A stretch of DNA of 64,000 nucleotides from Asterella californica. Its lineage: Eukaryota > Streptophyta > Marchantiopsida > Marchantiales > Aytoniaceae. Shown piece by piece: positions 1-12,343 of the stretch. The position numbers and the translations under genes were made by a program. The stretch is from assembly GCA_036924285.1 (NCBI GenBank), contig JAYKYS010000002.1, positions 5,828,001-5,892,000 on the forward strand, given 5' to 3'. The notes under the pieces were generated by a model. It saw nothing but the letters and a program-made list of their open reading frames with translations. It was not told the DNA's origin and did not search any database. The stretch's first letter is position 1. Each line of letters starts with the position of its first letter.

Positions 1-1194
1 AATTACGATTGGCTGATAAATCATTATCTTTATATACTGATTTGATAAACTAGGATATTTAAATGATCTTTCTAAAAATCATTTCAACTGTTTTCGTATC
101 GAGTTTTTATATTTCTTTTATCTTTTATGTTCCGAAGACTATTATCATTATCGTGGTTTCTCAGTCCTAAACATTACACCTCTTCCACTGCACCTCGAGG
201 AGTGAATTAGGATTGAGAAATCACTCCCTCTGGTAGCTTATACTATACCTAAAGTATTTTCAAAAATATTTCTCACCCTCATCCTATAACTTTTTCGTGC
301 TTAAAACTCATAATTTCTCAAGTGTGTATACGCTCCATCTCTTGCTTACGGGAACTAGTAAGACCATAACGCTTATATATATCGAAAAAAGTCTTTAAAC
401 TCTTTTGAAAAGTACTCTATACTGCAAGAGCATCTGCAGAATTGTGGGTTATGGGCTGTTAGAACCCCCTTTGCTCCCGGTTCTAGGAAGCCGTTACCGC
501 CCATAACCCACTCTTGGCAGGCGGTCCTCCTGTCCTATCACACTAATGAAGAATGCTGCAAATCCTTCATTATTCACTAGCTTGATGGTTTGTAGAGATG
601 GAAAAGAAATATAAAGAGGTAATTTTTATTCTTTGTGATGGATGCAACGAATCCTTCTGTATTTAGTGCACCAAGAGTTTAGACTGATCCTTTCACTTGA
701 TGCATGATCACTAAGTTCATGGAGGGTGTGATTCGTTATGATCAATTATAGCTTATTGTAGAATGTACATTGCCATGTTTATTATAATAATCAATCATAT
801 AACTTGCTAGCTTGTATGCATGCGATAGATGATAGTTCCACCTCAAATATCTTAGTTTGTAAGATTTTTAATTCAGTCTTATTTATTGGTGACCGTCTAA
901 TACGGAATTTATCGAGGTTTGAAATTTTACTGTTTTAGTGTGAGAGTAGTCAGTACTAGAAGATAATGCATCTGCAACTAACGGGGTTTTTTGAGCCTTA
1001 TCTAATAATCTATTTACTGAAAATGGATTATTTAGAGAACTAATTATTCACTTCTGGAGATACTATTGTAAGAGCACCTCTCTGTGTGTAACTAGAAAAG
1101 GATATGTACTATATTTAGGTGCAAGATCAACTTCTGAGAACTTTGCTTACTTGTTGTTATCGGGAAAAGATATAAATGTTAAGTGAAAATTCTA
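1..1194. other. AT-rich DNA without recognisable gene
   Basis: No reading frame of convincing length or composition is present on either strand. The only structure I can point to is a perfect 13-bp inverted repeat (444-456 pairing with 499-511, arm GTGGGTTATGGGC) around a 42-base loop. It may be the remains of a fold-back or MITE-type element. Confidence 0.5.
444..511. repeat. Inverted repeat, 13-bp perfect arms
   Basis: GTGGGTTATGGGC at 444-456 is matched exactly by its reverse complement at 499-511. The surrounding bases are more GC-rich than the neighbourhood. No transposase or clear target duplication was found, so the element type is open. Confidence 0.5.
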
Positions 1195-1465
1195 TACCAA
1201 GTCAGAAACCGAGAAGACTAGCCATAAACCATAAGGGACAAACATGGTCCCTATAATATTAGACAAACATTTAGACATTTAACATTTAGACAAACATGGT
1301 CCCTATAATATATATGCGATATACTGATTATCATCAGACGATATTTTATCAAATATTTAATTTATTATCTAACTTTCCCCAGTGAAAAGATTATGTAATA
1401 AATTAACATTTATATTTAACCTCGTCCATCCAAAGAAGGTGAATAAATATGCAAAGAAGTTAGAC
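1195..1465 (+). repeat. Two-hairpin repeat family, diverged copy
   Basis: It resembles the better copies at 1851-2365 and 10140-10621. A first hairpin region (about 1366-1425) has TTTAATTTATTATCTAAC facing GTAATAAATTAA. It is followed by a degenerate second hairpin and the family tail 'gtgaataaatatgcaaagaagt'-like segment near 1438-1465. A purine-rich stretch resembling the family's 'ccataaccc' box lies near 1222-1240. The hairpins are degraded, so this is an old copy. Confidence 0.5.
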
Positions 1466-1850
1466 TTTTAGTTTAGTTATTAAAGCTTCCAACAAATAAG
1501 CATCTTGTTAAAATCTACGAAAGGAATACTATGTTTCTGCAGCTCGTATGAAAACCCTAGATAAGTTGACTGGTAGTACTTGATTACTTTCAGAGATATA
1601 ATCTGAATCGTGAATAAAGTTTACACCAAAATTTTGATGTAAACTTCCCATTTGATATTTCATTTTGTGAATGTGAAATGCAATGTATACAATATACACA
1701 TCGCTTTACCTGACTATACATACAAACGGTGGTTTTGAGAAATGGAAGATAAAGTACGAGCTGAAACCGCATGTGTTTGCGTGACAAGCAAACACTGGAA
1801 CCACAACTATTTCACGAGATGAGACTAAACGCAGAATATATGCACCGTTA
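1466..1850. other. Gene-free spacer
   Basis: AT-rich sequence between two repeat copies. I see no gene, RNA or clear regulatory element. Confidence 0.5.
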
Positions 1851-2365
1851 AGTCAATATGCAGCCAAAGTGCACTTCCTGCCGGGGGCCGGATAACGCCA
1901 AGCGGCGAGTGCGGCTGGTTCTTGGTTGGTGTGCCGTGCGTAAGGAGAGGTTGATGGATTTTCCGTAAAAGGGTGTCAGTGCGTAGGGATGGTGTCAAGA
2001 CGTATTAAAGCGTTAAGGCATTTTAATCTTTGAGCGGAGCGACTTCTTCGATGTTCATGTCTATACATAATATGTCAATTAAATAATATATAATAAATAA
2101 TAATTTCTTAAAAAAATTAGTATAATCTAAATTTATCTGTACCATATAAAGTGCATGCCGGAAATTCCGAAAATAACCCGTAAGTTTTGTGTGTGAAAAC
2201 GCACTTCAGGAGCCATAAGTCCTCCATCATGTCCTATAAACAAATAGATTTTTTATAGACTTTAATTTATCACCTAACCTTCTCCACCGGAGGATTACGT
2301 GATAAATTAAAGCTCCCTGCATTATCACTGCTTCCGAACTTGGAAGCAGTGATAATGCAAAGAAG
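1851..2365 (+). repeat. Two-hairpin repeat family, copy A
   Basis: About 515 bp shared in the same order with 10140-10621. Both have a GC-rich 5' block (from 'atatgcagccaaagtgcacttcc'), an AT-rich spacer, a conserved box beginning 'tgccggaaattccg' near 2156, then two adjacent hairpins. Hairpin 1 is about 2261-2312, with an imperfect stem of about 24 bp. Hairpin 2 has perfect 18-bp arms (2318-2335 and 2342-2359) and a GAACTT loop. It has no coding capacity. It is either a non-autonomous mobile element or the end structure of a larger one. Confidence 0.7.
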
Positions 2366-3901
2366 TAAGCAAATATCTACAAGATGTCCATTCTTGTGGG
2401 CTAGAGTTGAAAACGAGGCATGCTTGGTGGAGAATTCCAACTGACCATGAAGCTGGTTACTGTGACGGAAGTGTGGAAAGGACGGTGGAGTGAAATTGTA
2501 AATGATATTAGAAGTCCCTTGGAGTTTTCGTGGACCATAGGACTCTGATCATAAGTTTTGTTAACATTTTGCAGTGTGTACATTCAATCATATCCGTAAA
2601 AAATTAAATTTATTATTTTTTTCTTAGAAAGTTATAAGCTAAACCACTTGAGACAACGATCTTCGATGGTGAATGAAATGAATACAAACATTTTCTAAAT
2701 GAAAGGAGGTCTCGAGAACCTAGGGTGTGAAGATGCACTACAGTAGCATAGATGTGACACATACGACCAGTCCTATCCAAATGCGGCGGTGGGTATATCT
2801 ATAAATCCCGCACCCACAAGCCTGCCTGAAATAGTTGTTGCGATCTAATTTCCATATTTAACTGCCAACTGTTTGCCTTTACTTTACTTTTTCTCATTTT
2901 TCCTTCTTTTTGTTTTATGTGTGTTTTGTCGGTGGGAGAAGGCGACAGTACGTAGAGTAAAAATGTTATTCAACTGCAGAGATTTACATCGACTTTTTCA
3001 CTTTTACATGCCCACTCTTCATCTTAACCCATTTCGGCGCACAAACAAAGAATGTAGGCACAATCATGGATGGCAGCAAACTTTGTCCACATCCATCCCA
3101 CGGCAACACATGGGAAGTACTGTAGAAGGGGCCTTAAGGGGGAGTTGGGTTTGCGGGGAAGTGACAGAACAAGTGGTCTAGACTCTAGACTGAGGTAGAT
3201 AGATCCCTAAGTATAGTTCAGACTTCAACTCAGATGTCTTGCTCGTCCGCTCTGTCGAGCACTCAAGAGGACCTACCAACTCAGGTTAATTCAACATGCT
3301 TTTAACCCACATGAGTTGGTACAAGATTAATGTCCTGACCCGTAGTTCAGGCATCCCACGAAGCAACATAGAGAGGGTGAGGGTTGTTGAACTTTGAAAT
3401 TCTGCTGAAATCATGAATTTGTGCGTAAATAAATAATGATGGAGCCGTTTGGATCGTGGATTAGCATGATAGCCGTTGACGTTAACTCAAGATACGCACA
3501 ATAAGAAAATGAGATAAGACAAAAGGAGGCGTTAGGTAGTGTTGTAAATGCTCCTCCCTTTGCTGGCTGGCTCGCTTTATCGAGTGAAGCAATTATTTTA
3601 GGTAAGGTTAATATATCCAAGAGTGATACATTGAGACAGCAGTTGGTATTTGGTTTTCTTTTGTCGAAGCAAGAAATGGTTTAGGTTTGCAAAGTCATTT
3701 TTTCTAAGTTAATTTTTCTTTTATAGTCGAATGCGGTTGTCTTTGTCGACCTCATGCTGCCCCAGTAAAATGACTGATTGACTCATTGTGAGACATGGAT
3801 AATCACCTCCTCCGTGTTCAGTTGGAAGAGGTACATGCACACTTTTATATTCATGACCAAACTCTTCTTCTCAGAAGATTTTAGTCATAAATATGTATAA
3901 T
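2366..3901. other. Gene-free DNA
   Basis: Only short open frames occur here (for example 2873-3181 on + and 3411-3620 on -). Their translations show no recognisable domain and no supporting signals. Nothing else stands out. Confidence 0.45.
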
Positions 3902-4132
3902 AGCATCTCCACTGGAGTATTGTAAATGCCCCAGCACTGTAAACAATTTCATCAACCAGTCGTCTTCTTGAAATGGTTCGTGCGATACATACGATAAAAT
4001 ACTTATATCATGTACCGTCCTGGTAAACATCGTGTTAAATTCTTAAATGAATGAGAATTTTTCTCTCTTTGTTTCGAGGAGACTGGGAACTGGATTATTC
4101 CGGGCCGTTTTCAGTGTTCGGGTGGAGATGCT
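3902..4132. mobile_element. MITE-like element with 11-bp terminal inverted repeats
   Basis: AGCATCTCCAC at 3902-3912 is matched by its exact reverse complement at 4122-4132, enclosing 231 bp without coding capacity. Termini of the type 'gagcatctccac' are common on small non-autonomous DNA transposons in plants. An adjacent TAA/TTA trinucleotide could be the target duplication but is not clean. A further end-like fragment (agcatctccactg) occurs near 11109. The alternative is a chance inverted repeat. Confidence 0.4.
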
Positions 4133-4975
4133 CTAAGTAAAATTAATAACATTATTTGTCCAGAGCCACTGTATATATAGCACGAAGCTGATCATTTTAT
4201 ATCTTTGATTTACAGCTTATTGTTTTCATATTGCCGATGTGTAACAACTCGAAGTATAAAGATAACTTGTATTATAGAATATCAAATTTAGTGTATAAAT
4301 GTAGCACTATAAAACTGGGATACTTATTTCTCAAGTTGCTCTCGTTACTTCCTTGGATAGTATTTACTCTCTCATCAGATAGAATCTGATGATGTACATA
4401 TTGTTAAGTCGCTTGTCAATTATCACTCCCTTAACTCAACTCATCTTGAACCAATCAATCTCAAGTGTATAAATGTAGCAAAATTCGATTATACAAGCAA
4501 TTGCTTTTATTCAATAGTGCATGTCAAAACTAAAGATTCTCTAATGAGAGAAAGGAGATAAACCGTAGTTTATCAAAAGGACACTTCTGTATACAACCCT
4601 GGATCGCTTATAGTTGTATTTGTCAATCCATATAGTTATTTAACTTTCTAATATTTGAAATGAATTTCTCGAGCTCAAATATTTTTGCTTACAGACAGAA
4701 CGGATAAAAGATAAATAAATAAAAATACTTTACCTCTTCACCAAAGTTGTACATTCTTCGTAGGGCCAAAAACATTTACTAAAGATTCTAGCTTTGACAC
4801 GCACTAATGCACCACATCTTCCCGTAGCTAAGGAGGCACGAGGATGTGAAAAGGAAACAACGCACGGTTGCACAAAGCCTCATAGCCAAAAAGACCTAAA
4901 AAACAAATCAAATCTAAAGAAATAAGAAAAGCAAAAACTTTCTATGCTCCATCGTCCACTCTTAAACCACCTCTA
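4133..4975. other. Gene-free DNA
   Basis: AT-rich. The short phrase 'gtgtataaatgtagca' occurs twice (near 4292 and 4465), but I see no gene or element boundaries. Confidence 0.45.
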
Positions 4976-5085
4976 CTGGTATAAAAGGCTTGAGTTCGCA
5001 CGCGACGGCCATTTTTCACTGTAGCTTTTTTTTCTTCTCTCATTCACCCAGTTGAGCTCTCTGTCTCAACGCGAGAGGTAAGTGA
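4976..5085 (+). promoter_or_regulatory. Promoter-like TATA box followed by a consensus splice donor
   Basis: GGTATAAAAGG (TATA at 4980-4987) lies about 90 bp upstream of a consensus plant 5' splice site, AG|GTAAGT, with the GT at 5078-5079. The stretch between is CT-rich, as many plant 5' leaders are. This is the arrangement of a plant gene with an intron in its leader. I could not find a matching acceptor and coding exon downstream, so the gene may be dead, distant or not a gene at all. Confidence 0.35.
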
Positions 5086-5500
5086 TTGTAACAAAGTATG
5101 CTGGATAGTAGAACATTTCAAAATTCAAAATATAGAATATTCTATTTCTGTGATTCTCAGTGATCCGGGATTCACTTGATAATTTTGAAGCCGTCCGTAT
5201 TCCTCCTGAGCTCATCATGGGCTCATTTTGAAGCTCTTTCTCTTATGCTCATTTCACTACCAAGATGGTAAAGTTTCATCAGGTACTGCGATGGTGATCA
5301 CGTGGCGCAAATCTCTCAGGGCCCCCGCCCATGCCGAACTTACTTAACAATGGTTAAAACTGATTAGCGATAGTTGTGGTTTAAAGCATTGGTCATTTGG
5401 AGCCGTGTAAGATTTGTTTCAGCTTTCTGTCCGAATTATCAGAAATCATGTGATTCTCGTCTCAGTTGTGGCGCTATGACGATCACTTACCCAGCAGACT
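5086..5500 (+). repeat. Block with similarity to 24030-24370
   Basis: The series 'agaaca..caaaattcaaaa..agaatatt' followed by 'gactctcagt'-like and 'gccgtc' phrases, and later 'ccgaactt ... gtggtttaaa', occurs here and in the same order at 24030-24370. The similarity is patchy. The two blocks are either an old duplicated locus (for example a leader intron) or fragments of one unrecognised repeat. Confidence 0.35.
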
Positions 5501-7507
5501 CGTGTAGAGGACGTACCATACTACCATAATAGGGGTGTCAGTGTCAGAATCTTTTCTAAAGATTCTTGACATGTGGGAGGGATTCACGACTTTGGCCAGG
5601 TAGGGTAAGAAAATACCATAGGTACTTTTTATTCAAATTTTACTTGTTTAGTTTATTTATTTCTGCAGTAGAGAAATATATTACTCAGAATAATTATACA
5701 TATGTCAAAATTAATCATTGAAGAGATCATACTATCGCAATATGAACTCATAAAGGGAACCTAAACGAATCACGATCTTATGCAAAATTATGATTTGAGA
5801 AGTTACAGATTTTTCCTTTCAGCCAGTGAGAAATATTTCCTCATAATTTCGAGACACTTTAATATAATGATAATAAGAGAATTCGAGTGGATACACCTAC
5901 AAATCAAGAGGGAGGCATGATAAAAGTTGAGCTGAAGCCTTAGGGTTCATTGACTTGCTTGTGTCTCATCTTCGTTAGCAAAGCATGGATATTATTCACC
6001 TGTATTCGGATGGAAGACATGAAAATACGGTGGTTTAATTAATAATCAATTAAAGGTTTAATTTATTAAATACTTTACTTTATTACTGAATAACCCGTCT
6101 TAAACCTAGAGAGATAAGGTTGGTTATGGGTTTCTCAGCCATTCCTGCCATACACTTAACATTATATTTATTTATGATAATATTTTCCTATTATATATAT
6201 CAGTAATTTACTAGAATGTTTATAAAATCTTCACTAAGATTCGTAAATAAAAGTTAACAAAAGCGTCAACTTGGTTGCATATATAACCTTACCTTGACTT
6301 TCCTTTTGCAGGACCAGCGCTTAGATTTATCCTCAAGTAGGGAGTAATATCTGGATAGAGCTTTAGAGAAGATGGACGGTTGGAAGAAGATTCCATGACA
6401 GTTCTGGAGGATTCCCAGACTTTGATCTTCTATGGATGGATAAGAAGCAAATGCTGACATCGTCCCACCGTCAGATCGTAGAAACCCATGGATGCCTACG
6501 ATCTAGCTAGGCTCCTTTGTCAAAGTCGAGGCACGCTGATATTTGATTATTGCGCCTTGACAAGGAAAAGGCATGTGCGCAAGCGGAAAAGAGCTTTAGC
6601 TTTATTATGTTTTCTTTGCTATTATATTATCAATTCATTTCTTTTTCTCTTGTTGGTCGTCGCAGTGGGGACAAAATTTGGGAGGAATGAAGAATTATTT
6701 TAAATCTCCGCAATAAAGAAGGGGAATTAACTAACGGAATAAAGGTAGAATAAGATAAGGAGAAGTCTTCTCAGGAACAAACGTTGAAAAGTGAGTTATC
6801 CATGAGAGTTATTTTTCTATTTCGTTTGACAAATTTGTAGATTTTCCCTCCTTTGCCTCAAGTGATCTTTGCATGCAAATTCACCTTTTTTCCTCATTAA
6901 TTAAATAAAAGTTGAGGATATCTATTTTATGTTTATAATAAGAAGACGAATTCTATAATTCTGGATGCGTTACAGTCATGGGTTACCCAAAGACTGGTAC
7001 TCTCGGCTGGTTAAAAATTAATATTTATATTAGCTTAGTCTTGGATCTATCAAACTTAGAATACCCTATTGCATGAAACAACGGTGATCATTCACTTATC
7101 ACATTGAGATCACCGTTGATTATCAAGGAAGATCAAGATTATTTATTTTTACACAACTCGGTATATTAAATTTACTCAGATCTGAAACCTACCGAACCTA
7201 CCGACTGATAGATAGATCACCACCGTAGATTTCAACTCAAGGTATCATAAATGGTACCTGAGAGCGAGTTGGTTAATACATAAATACATAAATATATATA
7301 TATATACCACAAAACTGAAATAGTTTCCCAAACATGATCGAGCTCATGTATTTATTATTCACTAAATCTCTCAACAAAATACAATCCACATCGGAGACAA
7401 ACAAAAAACTTTCTCTTCTCGCAAGAAAAACTTTTATTATCCTTCATTCATCAATATATACATACTCCTGGAGCGAAAACAGTCCACAAGACTACTCGGA
7501 ACGTATA
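5501..7507. other. Gene-free AT-rich DNA with one short hairpin
   Basis: No supported gene. A perfect 11-bp inverted repeat (CAACGGTGATC at 7079-7089 with 7108-7118) forms a hairpin. The frame at 6488-6703 (+) would encode a hydrophobic C-terminal half but has no family resemblance and no upstream signals, so I do not call it. Confidence 0.45.
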
Positions 7508-8458
7508 TGTAACGCCGTTTACTTTTAAAAGGGGCGATGATTTAACAAGCACACGTGGTGTTGGCTGCCGGGCTCAGGAGACTGCGGACTAAAGGCAAGA
7601 GTATATAGCCAGGGTCGCGAACCCTAAAGAGACACTTATTTTCATTCTTCACTTTGCTGTACCAGCAGAGACGGACCAGAGAGCAAGAGCAGAGCGGAGG
7701 CTTCCAGAGAGACCAGACTGCGTGAGCAGAGAAGACGTTTGGCAGACTATAGTTCTAGACTAGATTACACAGAGAGAAAACCCTTGGTTAAGAGCTACAT
7801 GCTGAGGTTATCAGAGGAATTCTGGAGTCCATTTAGTCTTTACAGTAATCAGAGCGTTCAGAGAGAAAACTAGCTTTTTGGAGAAATTCCAGTTCTGAAG
7901 CTAAATTCTCATCAGAGAATTCCAGTAGCAGTGAAGAATTGCCGGTCTGAGCGTTTCTCCGAGACCCTGTCAGCAAGAAAACACCGTGTAATGTATATGA
8001 GCCCGTGATTTGCTTTGTTATATGATAAGCAAGCTTGGATTGAGTGTCAAAGTTGGATTGGAGCGTTTGGTGTGGATTTGACTCTATTTCGGTGTACCTT
8101 CCTACTTCTTAGCATCCACTAGGCTTCCTAGTCTTGGCTGTGGTGCTTCAGGGCTTATTGCGTTCCGACTTGACCACCAGTAGCGGAAGCGCTGCCCAAA
8201 TTTTACCAAACCCAAGCCTGGAATAGTTTCCACGGTATTCTGAAATCTGAGATTAGTAGCAGAGGCCTGCCAAAGACGAGTTAGTTATTCCAAACCCGTC
8301 CGACGGTTATAAATCCTTGGTGTTTATTAGCGAAAAGTTTAACGAACTGGATCTGGAGACACAAATAAAGTATACATGTCTCTAGGGAGGTTCACGTTCT
8401 GCAGTTCATTGGTTAGAGATTAAAGAATCTGTTCTGAGATCTGCGGTCAAACGTTACA
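7508..8458 (+). mobile_element. Solo LTR related to the Gypsy-1 LTR
   Basis: The 951 bp begin TGTAACGCCG and end CGTTACA, and align along their length with the Gypsy-1 LTRs at 11282-12293 and 17527-18538. Shared phrases include 'gcaagaaaacaccgtgtaatg', 'gtagcggaagcgctgccc' and 'gagacacaaataaagtatac'. TATA flanks both ends (7504-7507 and 8459-8462) as a probable 4-bp target duplication. No internal retroelement sequence adjoins it, so it is a solo LTR left by recombination. It is clearly more diverged than the two Gypsy-1 LTRs are from each other, so it is an older insertion or a different subfamily. Confidence 0.85.
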
Positions 8459-10139
8459 TATAGCTTCTCCACGCTTCTACCATTTGTCCATACGTATAGA
8501 CATATATTTGAGCACGTATATTACATGATATACGTGGGGATACATATTTGAGCACCAGTCTGCGAACACTTAGCAGAGAAATTGTGTTTAAGTAAAGAAA
8601 AGAAAAGAAGCACATGCGGAAACTGAAGTAGTCAAGTGAGTTGACTGCAAGCGAATCGCACCAGAAAGCGACAGCCAATGCGGACGCGAAAGTGAACGGA
8701 GAAGGATGGGCTAAAGGTCAAAGGGAAGGACTGGATGGGCTAAAGTTCAAGGCCAATCCTTAGGATTGACCTTGACCGCATCCTCAAGGAAGAACTGAGC
8801 ATTTGTTAATTCGTCAAGCTATGAAGGCTAAAAGGTCAAAATGAGAAATAAATATGGTAGAAAATAATAAAACGGAGAACTTCCACTTTCCGGCTGTATC
8901 AGTCTTGCGGCCATGGACGTGAACGAGGTTCTGCATTTTACATCGTCCGTACAGTCCGGTCCTCGTAAAAGAACTTGTGATACATTCCGTGAAATCTATT
9001 TATTTGAAAATGCTCTGTTCTCAAATATATTGGTAGATAACGGTCTTTATTACATGACTGAGTGATCTTCAACTTTATTTACATTTCAGAAAGGGTTTGA
9101 TCGGTTTCTCTCTTTTACTCAGTTCCTTTCACTCCACTTTCTCACTGATGTATTTTTTATTTGGAGTTTCCAACCAAATATTTTGCAATATAATATACGT
9201 CAGAATTCTAAAATAGCAATGTATTTAACAAATTATTTTGTAACTTAGCTAGGATTTTCTTTAGAATACCTTATCCATCATCGCCGTTAGATGGTTCAGA
9301 TCTGGAGATTATAAACCTTATGGACTAAGATTGAAGGGGATTCAATGTATAATAATTCTAAATGTTTATGTGAATTTTGTTATTTACATTTTGAAATTGC
9401 ACTTAACTTTTTATTTTTAACTAATTCATTATAATACTTTTTATTTTATCTCAATTTTATAAAATGTGTCTCATCAGAAATGAAATTTAATATTTTCTTT
9501 TCTCTTTTGGGTAAATCACTTATATTTGAATCTTATGCAAGGTTTTAAATAAAAAGGATCAATAAACTTTATCTTTACTCTAAACTCTATACACTATCGT
9601 CTATAAACCATACTTTGCACCTTTACACCCTATTTACGAGATTACCTTGAATCTACAGGGATCACGTATGTCAAACTCTTTTATATCTTACATTAAATGA
9701 ATAATAAAAAGTTAGATTTTTATTATTGATGTTAAACCCTTCATAAAAAGACAAGAACTAGTCATTCTCATCCAAACCTCACGGAGCAGTAAGAGTCTGC
9801 TAAAACTCTAAGTCACTAAAACTTGAATTTGTTTCCAAAATTTATCAATCAAATCGTTAAAAACGTGAATCAATAAAATTGTTCTGTGATAGCTTTTCCT
9901 CTCCTCAGTCTCTTTGGAAATTTGTCTTGAACTTGGTAATTCAACTGATGCAAAATGTTTTCTAGAATACAAGTATAATGTTCAAAGTCAGTTATCACAT
10001 CTACTAGCTTGATAGTTTCTTCTCATGATGCAAGTAAGAGAGAGAAATAAAAATTGATAGAGTAAAGTGCAAATCAACAAACTATGAGACCGTATCTCTA
10101 CTATAAGAAATGAGAGTGACAAGCAATGTGATAAGACGG
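8459..10139. other. Gene-free DNA
   Basis: AT-rich sequence without a supported gene, RNA or repeat boundary. Confidence 0.45.
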
Positions 10140-10621
10140 AAGCAGACGGAGAATATGCATCCAAAGCGTACTTCCGGCCAAGAGCCGGAAGACGACAAGC
10201 GGGAGTGACGGGACATTAACGGTTTGCGTAGAGCGCAGGTAGGCAGGCGTTAGGTCATTTTTCGAAAATGTTGGTTCTCAGGTGGCCTAAATCGACTTAA
10301 ATCGGCGTGGGTGTTATAAAAAATATATAAATATTAAATAAAAAATTTTCAATACTTTTAAAATAAATTTATTATTTCTATATATATTATATGTTAAATG
10401 AGAAATACATGCCGGAAGTTGCGGACAAAACCCATAAACGAAGTAGGTCAGAGCGCGCACTGGGGAAAATAAGTCCGGGCTAGAGCGTAACCTTCAAACA
10501 GTTTTTGTGAGCAGATTAATTTATCACCTAACCCTTCCCGCCGGAAGGGTTAGGTGATAAATTAATCTGCCCTTGCATTATCACCTGCTTCCGAACTTGG
10601 AAGCAGTGATAATGCAAGGAA
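10140..10621 (+). repeat. Two-hairpin repeat family, copy B (best preserved)
   Basis: The order matches copy A at 1851-2365: a GC-rich 5' block from 'aatatgcatccaaag', an AT-rich spacer, the 'atgccggaagttgcgg' box, then two hairpins back to back. Hairpin 1 has perfect 28-bp arms (10511-10538 and 10543-10570) around a CGCC loop. Hairpin 2 has 21 paired bases with one bulged C (10571-10592 and 10599-10619) around the same GAACTT loop as copy A. The near-perfect arms imply recent formation or selection for structure. No protein is encoded. Confidence 0.75.
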
Positions 10622-11276
10622 GTCAGTCAGTGTCATTGTTCTGATTGCAACCAATCTAGTTAACAAGTAAGGAGTTGAACAATTTTGTTGGTTGAAAATT
10701 TTGCACGAAGAATCGTCACATTCTGGTAAGAGATTTACTTTATCGCACACCTAATACGGTTCTTGGATTTGATCCCACCTCTGACAGCAACAGCAAGTTG
10801 ACTGCTATGTAAAATCAGTATAGTATGACAAATAAAAGATAATTTGAATTAATAATATACTGTAAAAGTATTTTAAATTGAACTTTCCACGTAGATACAT
10901 AGTTGATGGTTAATATGCACTTCTTGCATGCCGATGATATGACAGCTTCACTTATAGGACCTGGTATAACCGTTAAAGGGTGTGATTAAGTAATGTAAAT
11001 TTAAGAGAGATAGGGTCAAGTCCCGACTAACGTATTAGGGGTGCAATCAAGTAAATTTCTGCATTCTCTTCAAATATTTTCAGTATGTTGGTAATGAAGG
11101 TATACTAGCATCTCCACTGCGGAGCGACATAAGCCTCGCTAACGACAACTTGACGAATTATAATAAATAGGGTCAGTTTTCTTTCTCCAGCTTGTCACGT
11201 TAACGATTACGATTAACGGTCTGTCTAGACCGTGCTCACAAAAGCAGTCTCGCGCTGGCTATGATTATCATGCAAG
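10622..11276. other. Gene-free spacer
   Basis: No supported gene. A MITE-end-like phrase (agcatctccactg) lies near 11109. The rest is unremarkable. Confidence 0.45.
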
Positions 11277-11281
11277 TTCTC

Positions 11282-12293
11282 TATAACGCCGTTTACTTTT
11301 AAAAAGGGCTGTGATTAAATGACGTCACATGGTGGCTACAAGGTGATACGAAGGGCTCTCCATGACTAGATAAGGGGTTCGCGAACCCTAAATGTCTCAT
11401 TGAACGTTTTTCACTTCTTGGCTTCAGGTCACTGCGCATGGTTCTCAGGTTGGTGGCTGGCAGAGAGACTGATTAGAGACTGTACGAGACCAGAGAGTGA
11501 AGTCTTATCAGATCAGGGAGCATAGGTTGAGTGGATCATTAGCAGAGCCTTACCAGAAAGAATAGAGGCAGGCTGGAACTGTGTTTTGACTACACTGGGC
11601 ATAGACTGTGGGTGAATAGTTACCGGTCAAGGGTACCAAGGAGATTTCAGTGCTGATCAGATCTGTATTTTGAGATAGTTTGTTGAGTGGAAGATTTCAG
11701 CGTTCAGGGTGAAGATTCCTGAAGAGATAGCGTTCTGGAGGGAAATTATCAGGAGATTTGCAGAGCAGTGAAGAATTTCCGACCTAAGAGCTCTTCGAGA
11801 CCTTGTTAGCAAGAAAACACCGTGTAATGTAGATGAGCCCGTGATTTGCTTTGTTATATGATAAGCAAGCTTGGATTGAGTGCCAAAGTTGGATTGAAGA
11901 GTCTGGTGTGGAGTTGACTCTATTTCGGTGTGCCTTCCTACTTCCTAGCATCTACTAGGTCTCCTAGTCTTGGCGGTTGCTCCTTGTGGGTCCTGGCGTT
12001 CCGACTTGATCACCAGTAGCGGAAGCGCTGCCCAAATTTTATGCAACCTAGGTCTAGAATAGTTCCACCTGTATTTAGCAACCTAAGATTGACCAGAGAT
12101 CTACAAAAGACTAGTTGGTTATTCGAAACCCGTCCAACAGTTATCAAATCCTCGGTGCTCATTAGCTGATAGTTTAACGAACTGGATCTGGAGACACAAA
12201 TAAAGTATACATGTCTCTAGGGAGGTTCACGTTCGGTAGTTCACTGGTTAGAGATTAAAGAATCTGTTTCGAGATCTGCGGTCGAACGTTACA
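11282..12293 (+). repeat. Gypsy-1 5' LTR
   Basis: 1012 bp, the same length as the 3' LTR at 17527-18538. It ends ...CGTTACA. The first two bases are TA rather than the expected TG, while the 3' LTR keeps TG, so this is probably a point change after insertion. The PBS follows two bases downstream. Confidence 0.93.
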
Positions 12294-12295
12294 GT

Positions 12296-12307
12296 TGGTA
12301 TCAGAGC
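12296..12307 (+). other. Primer-binding site, initiator tRNA-Met type
   Basis: TGGTATCAGAGC, two bases after the 5' LTR, is the standard complement of the 3' end of plant initiator tRNA-Met. It primes minus-strand DNA synthesis. Confidence 0.92.
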
Positions 12308-12343
12308 AGGTTCAGGTTGAATCTTTGCTGAACACCATCGACA

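Noticed and set aside
6488..6703. Small membrane protein
   Set aside because: The hydrophobic tail follows from T-rich DNA; no homologue, promoter or second copy can be pointed to.
10500..10621. Rho-independent terminators
   Set aside because: Strong stems occur, but the context is a dispersed eukaryotic repeat without T-tracts after the stems or genes upstream.
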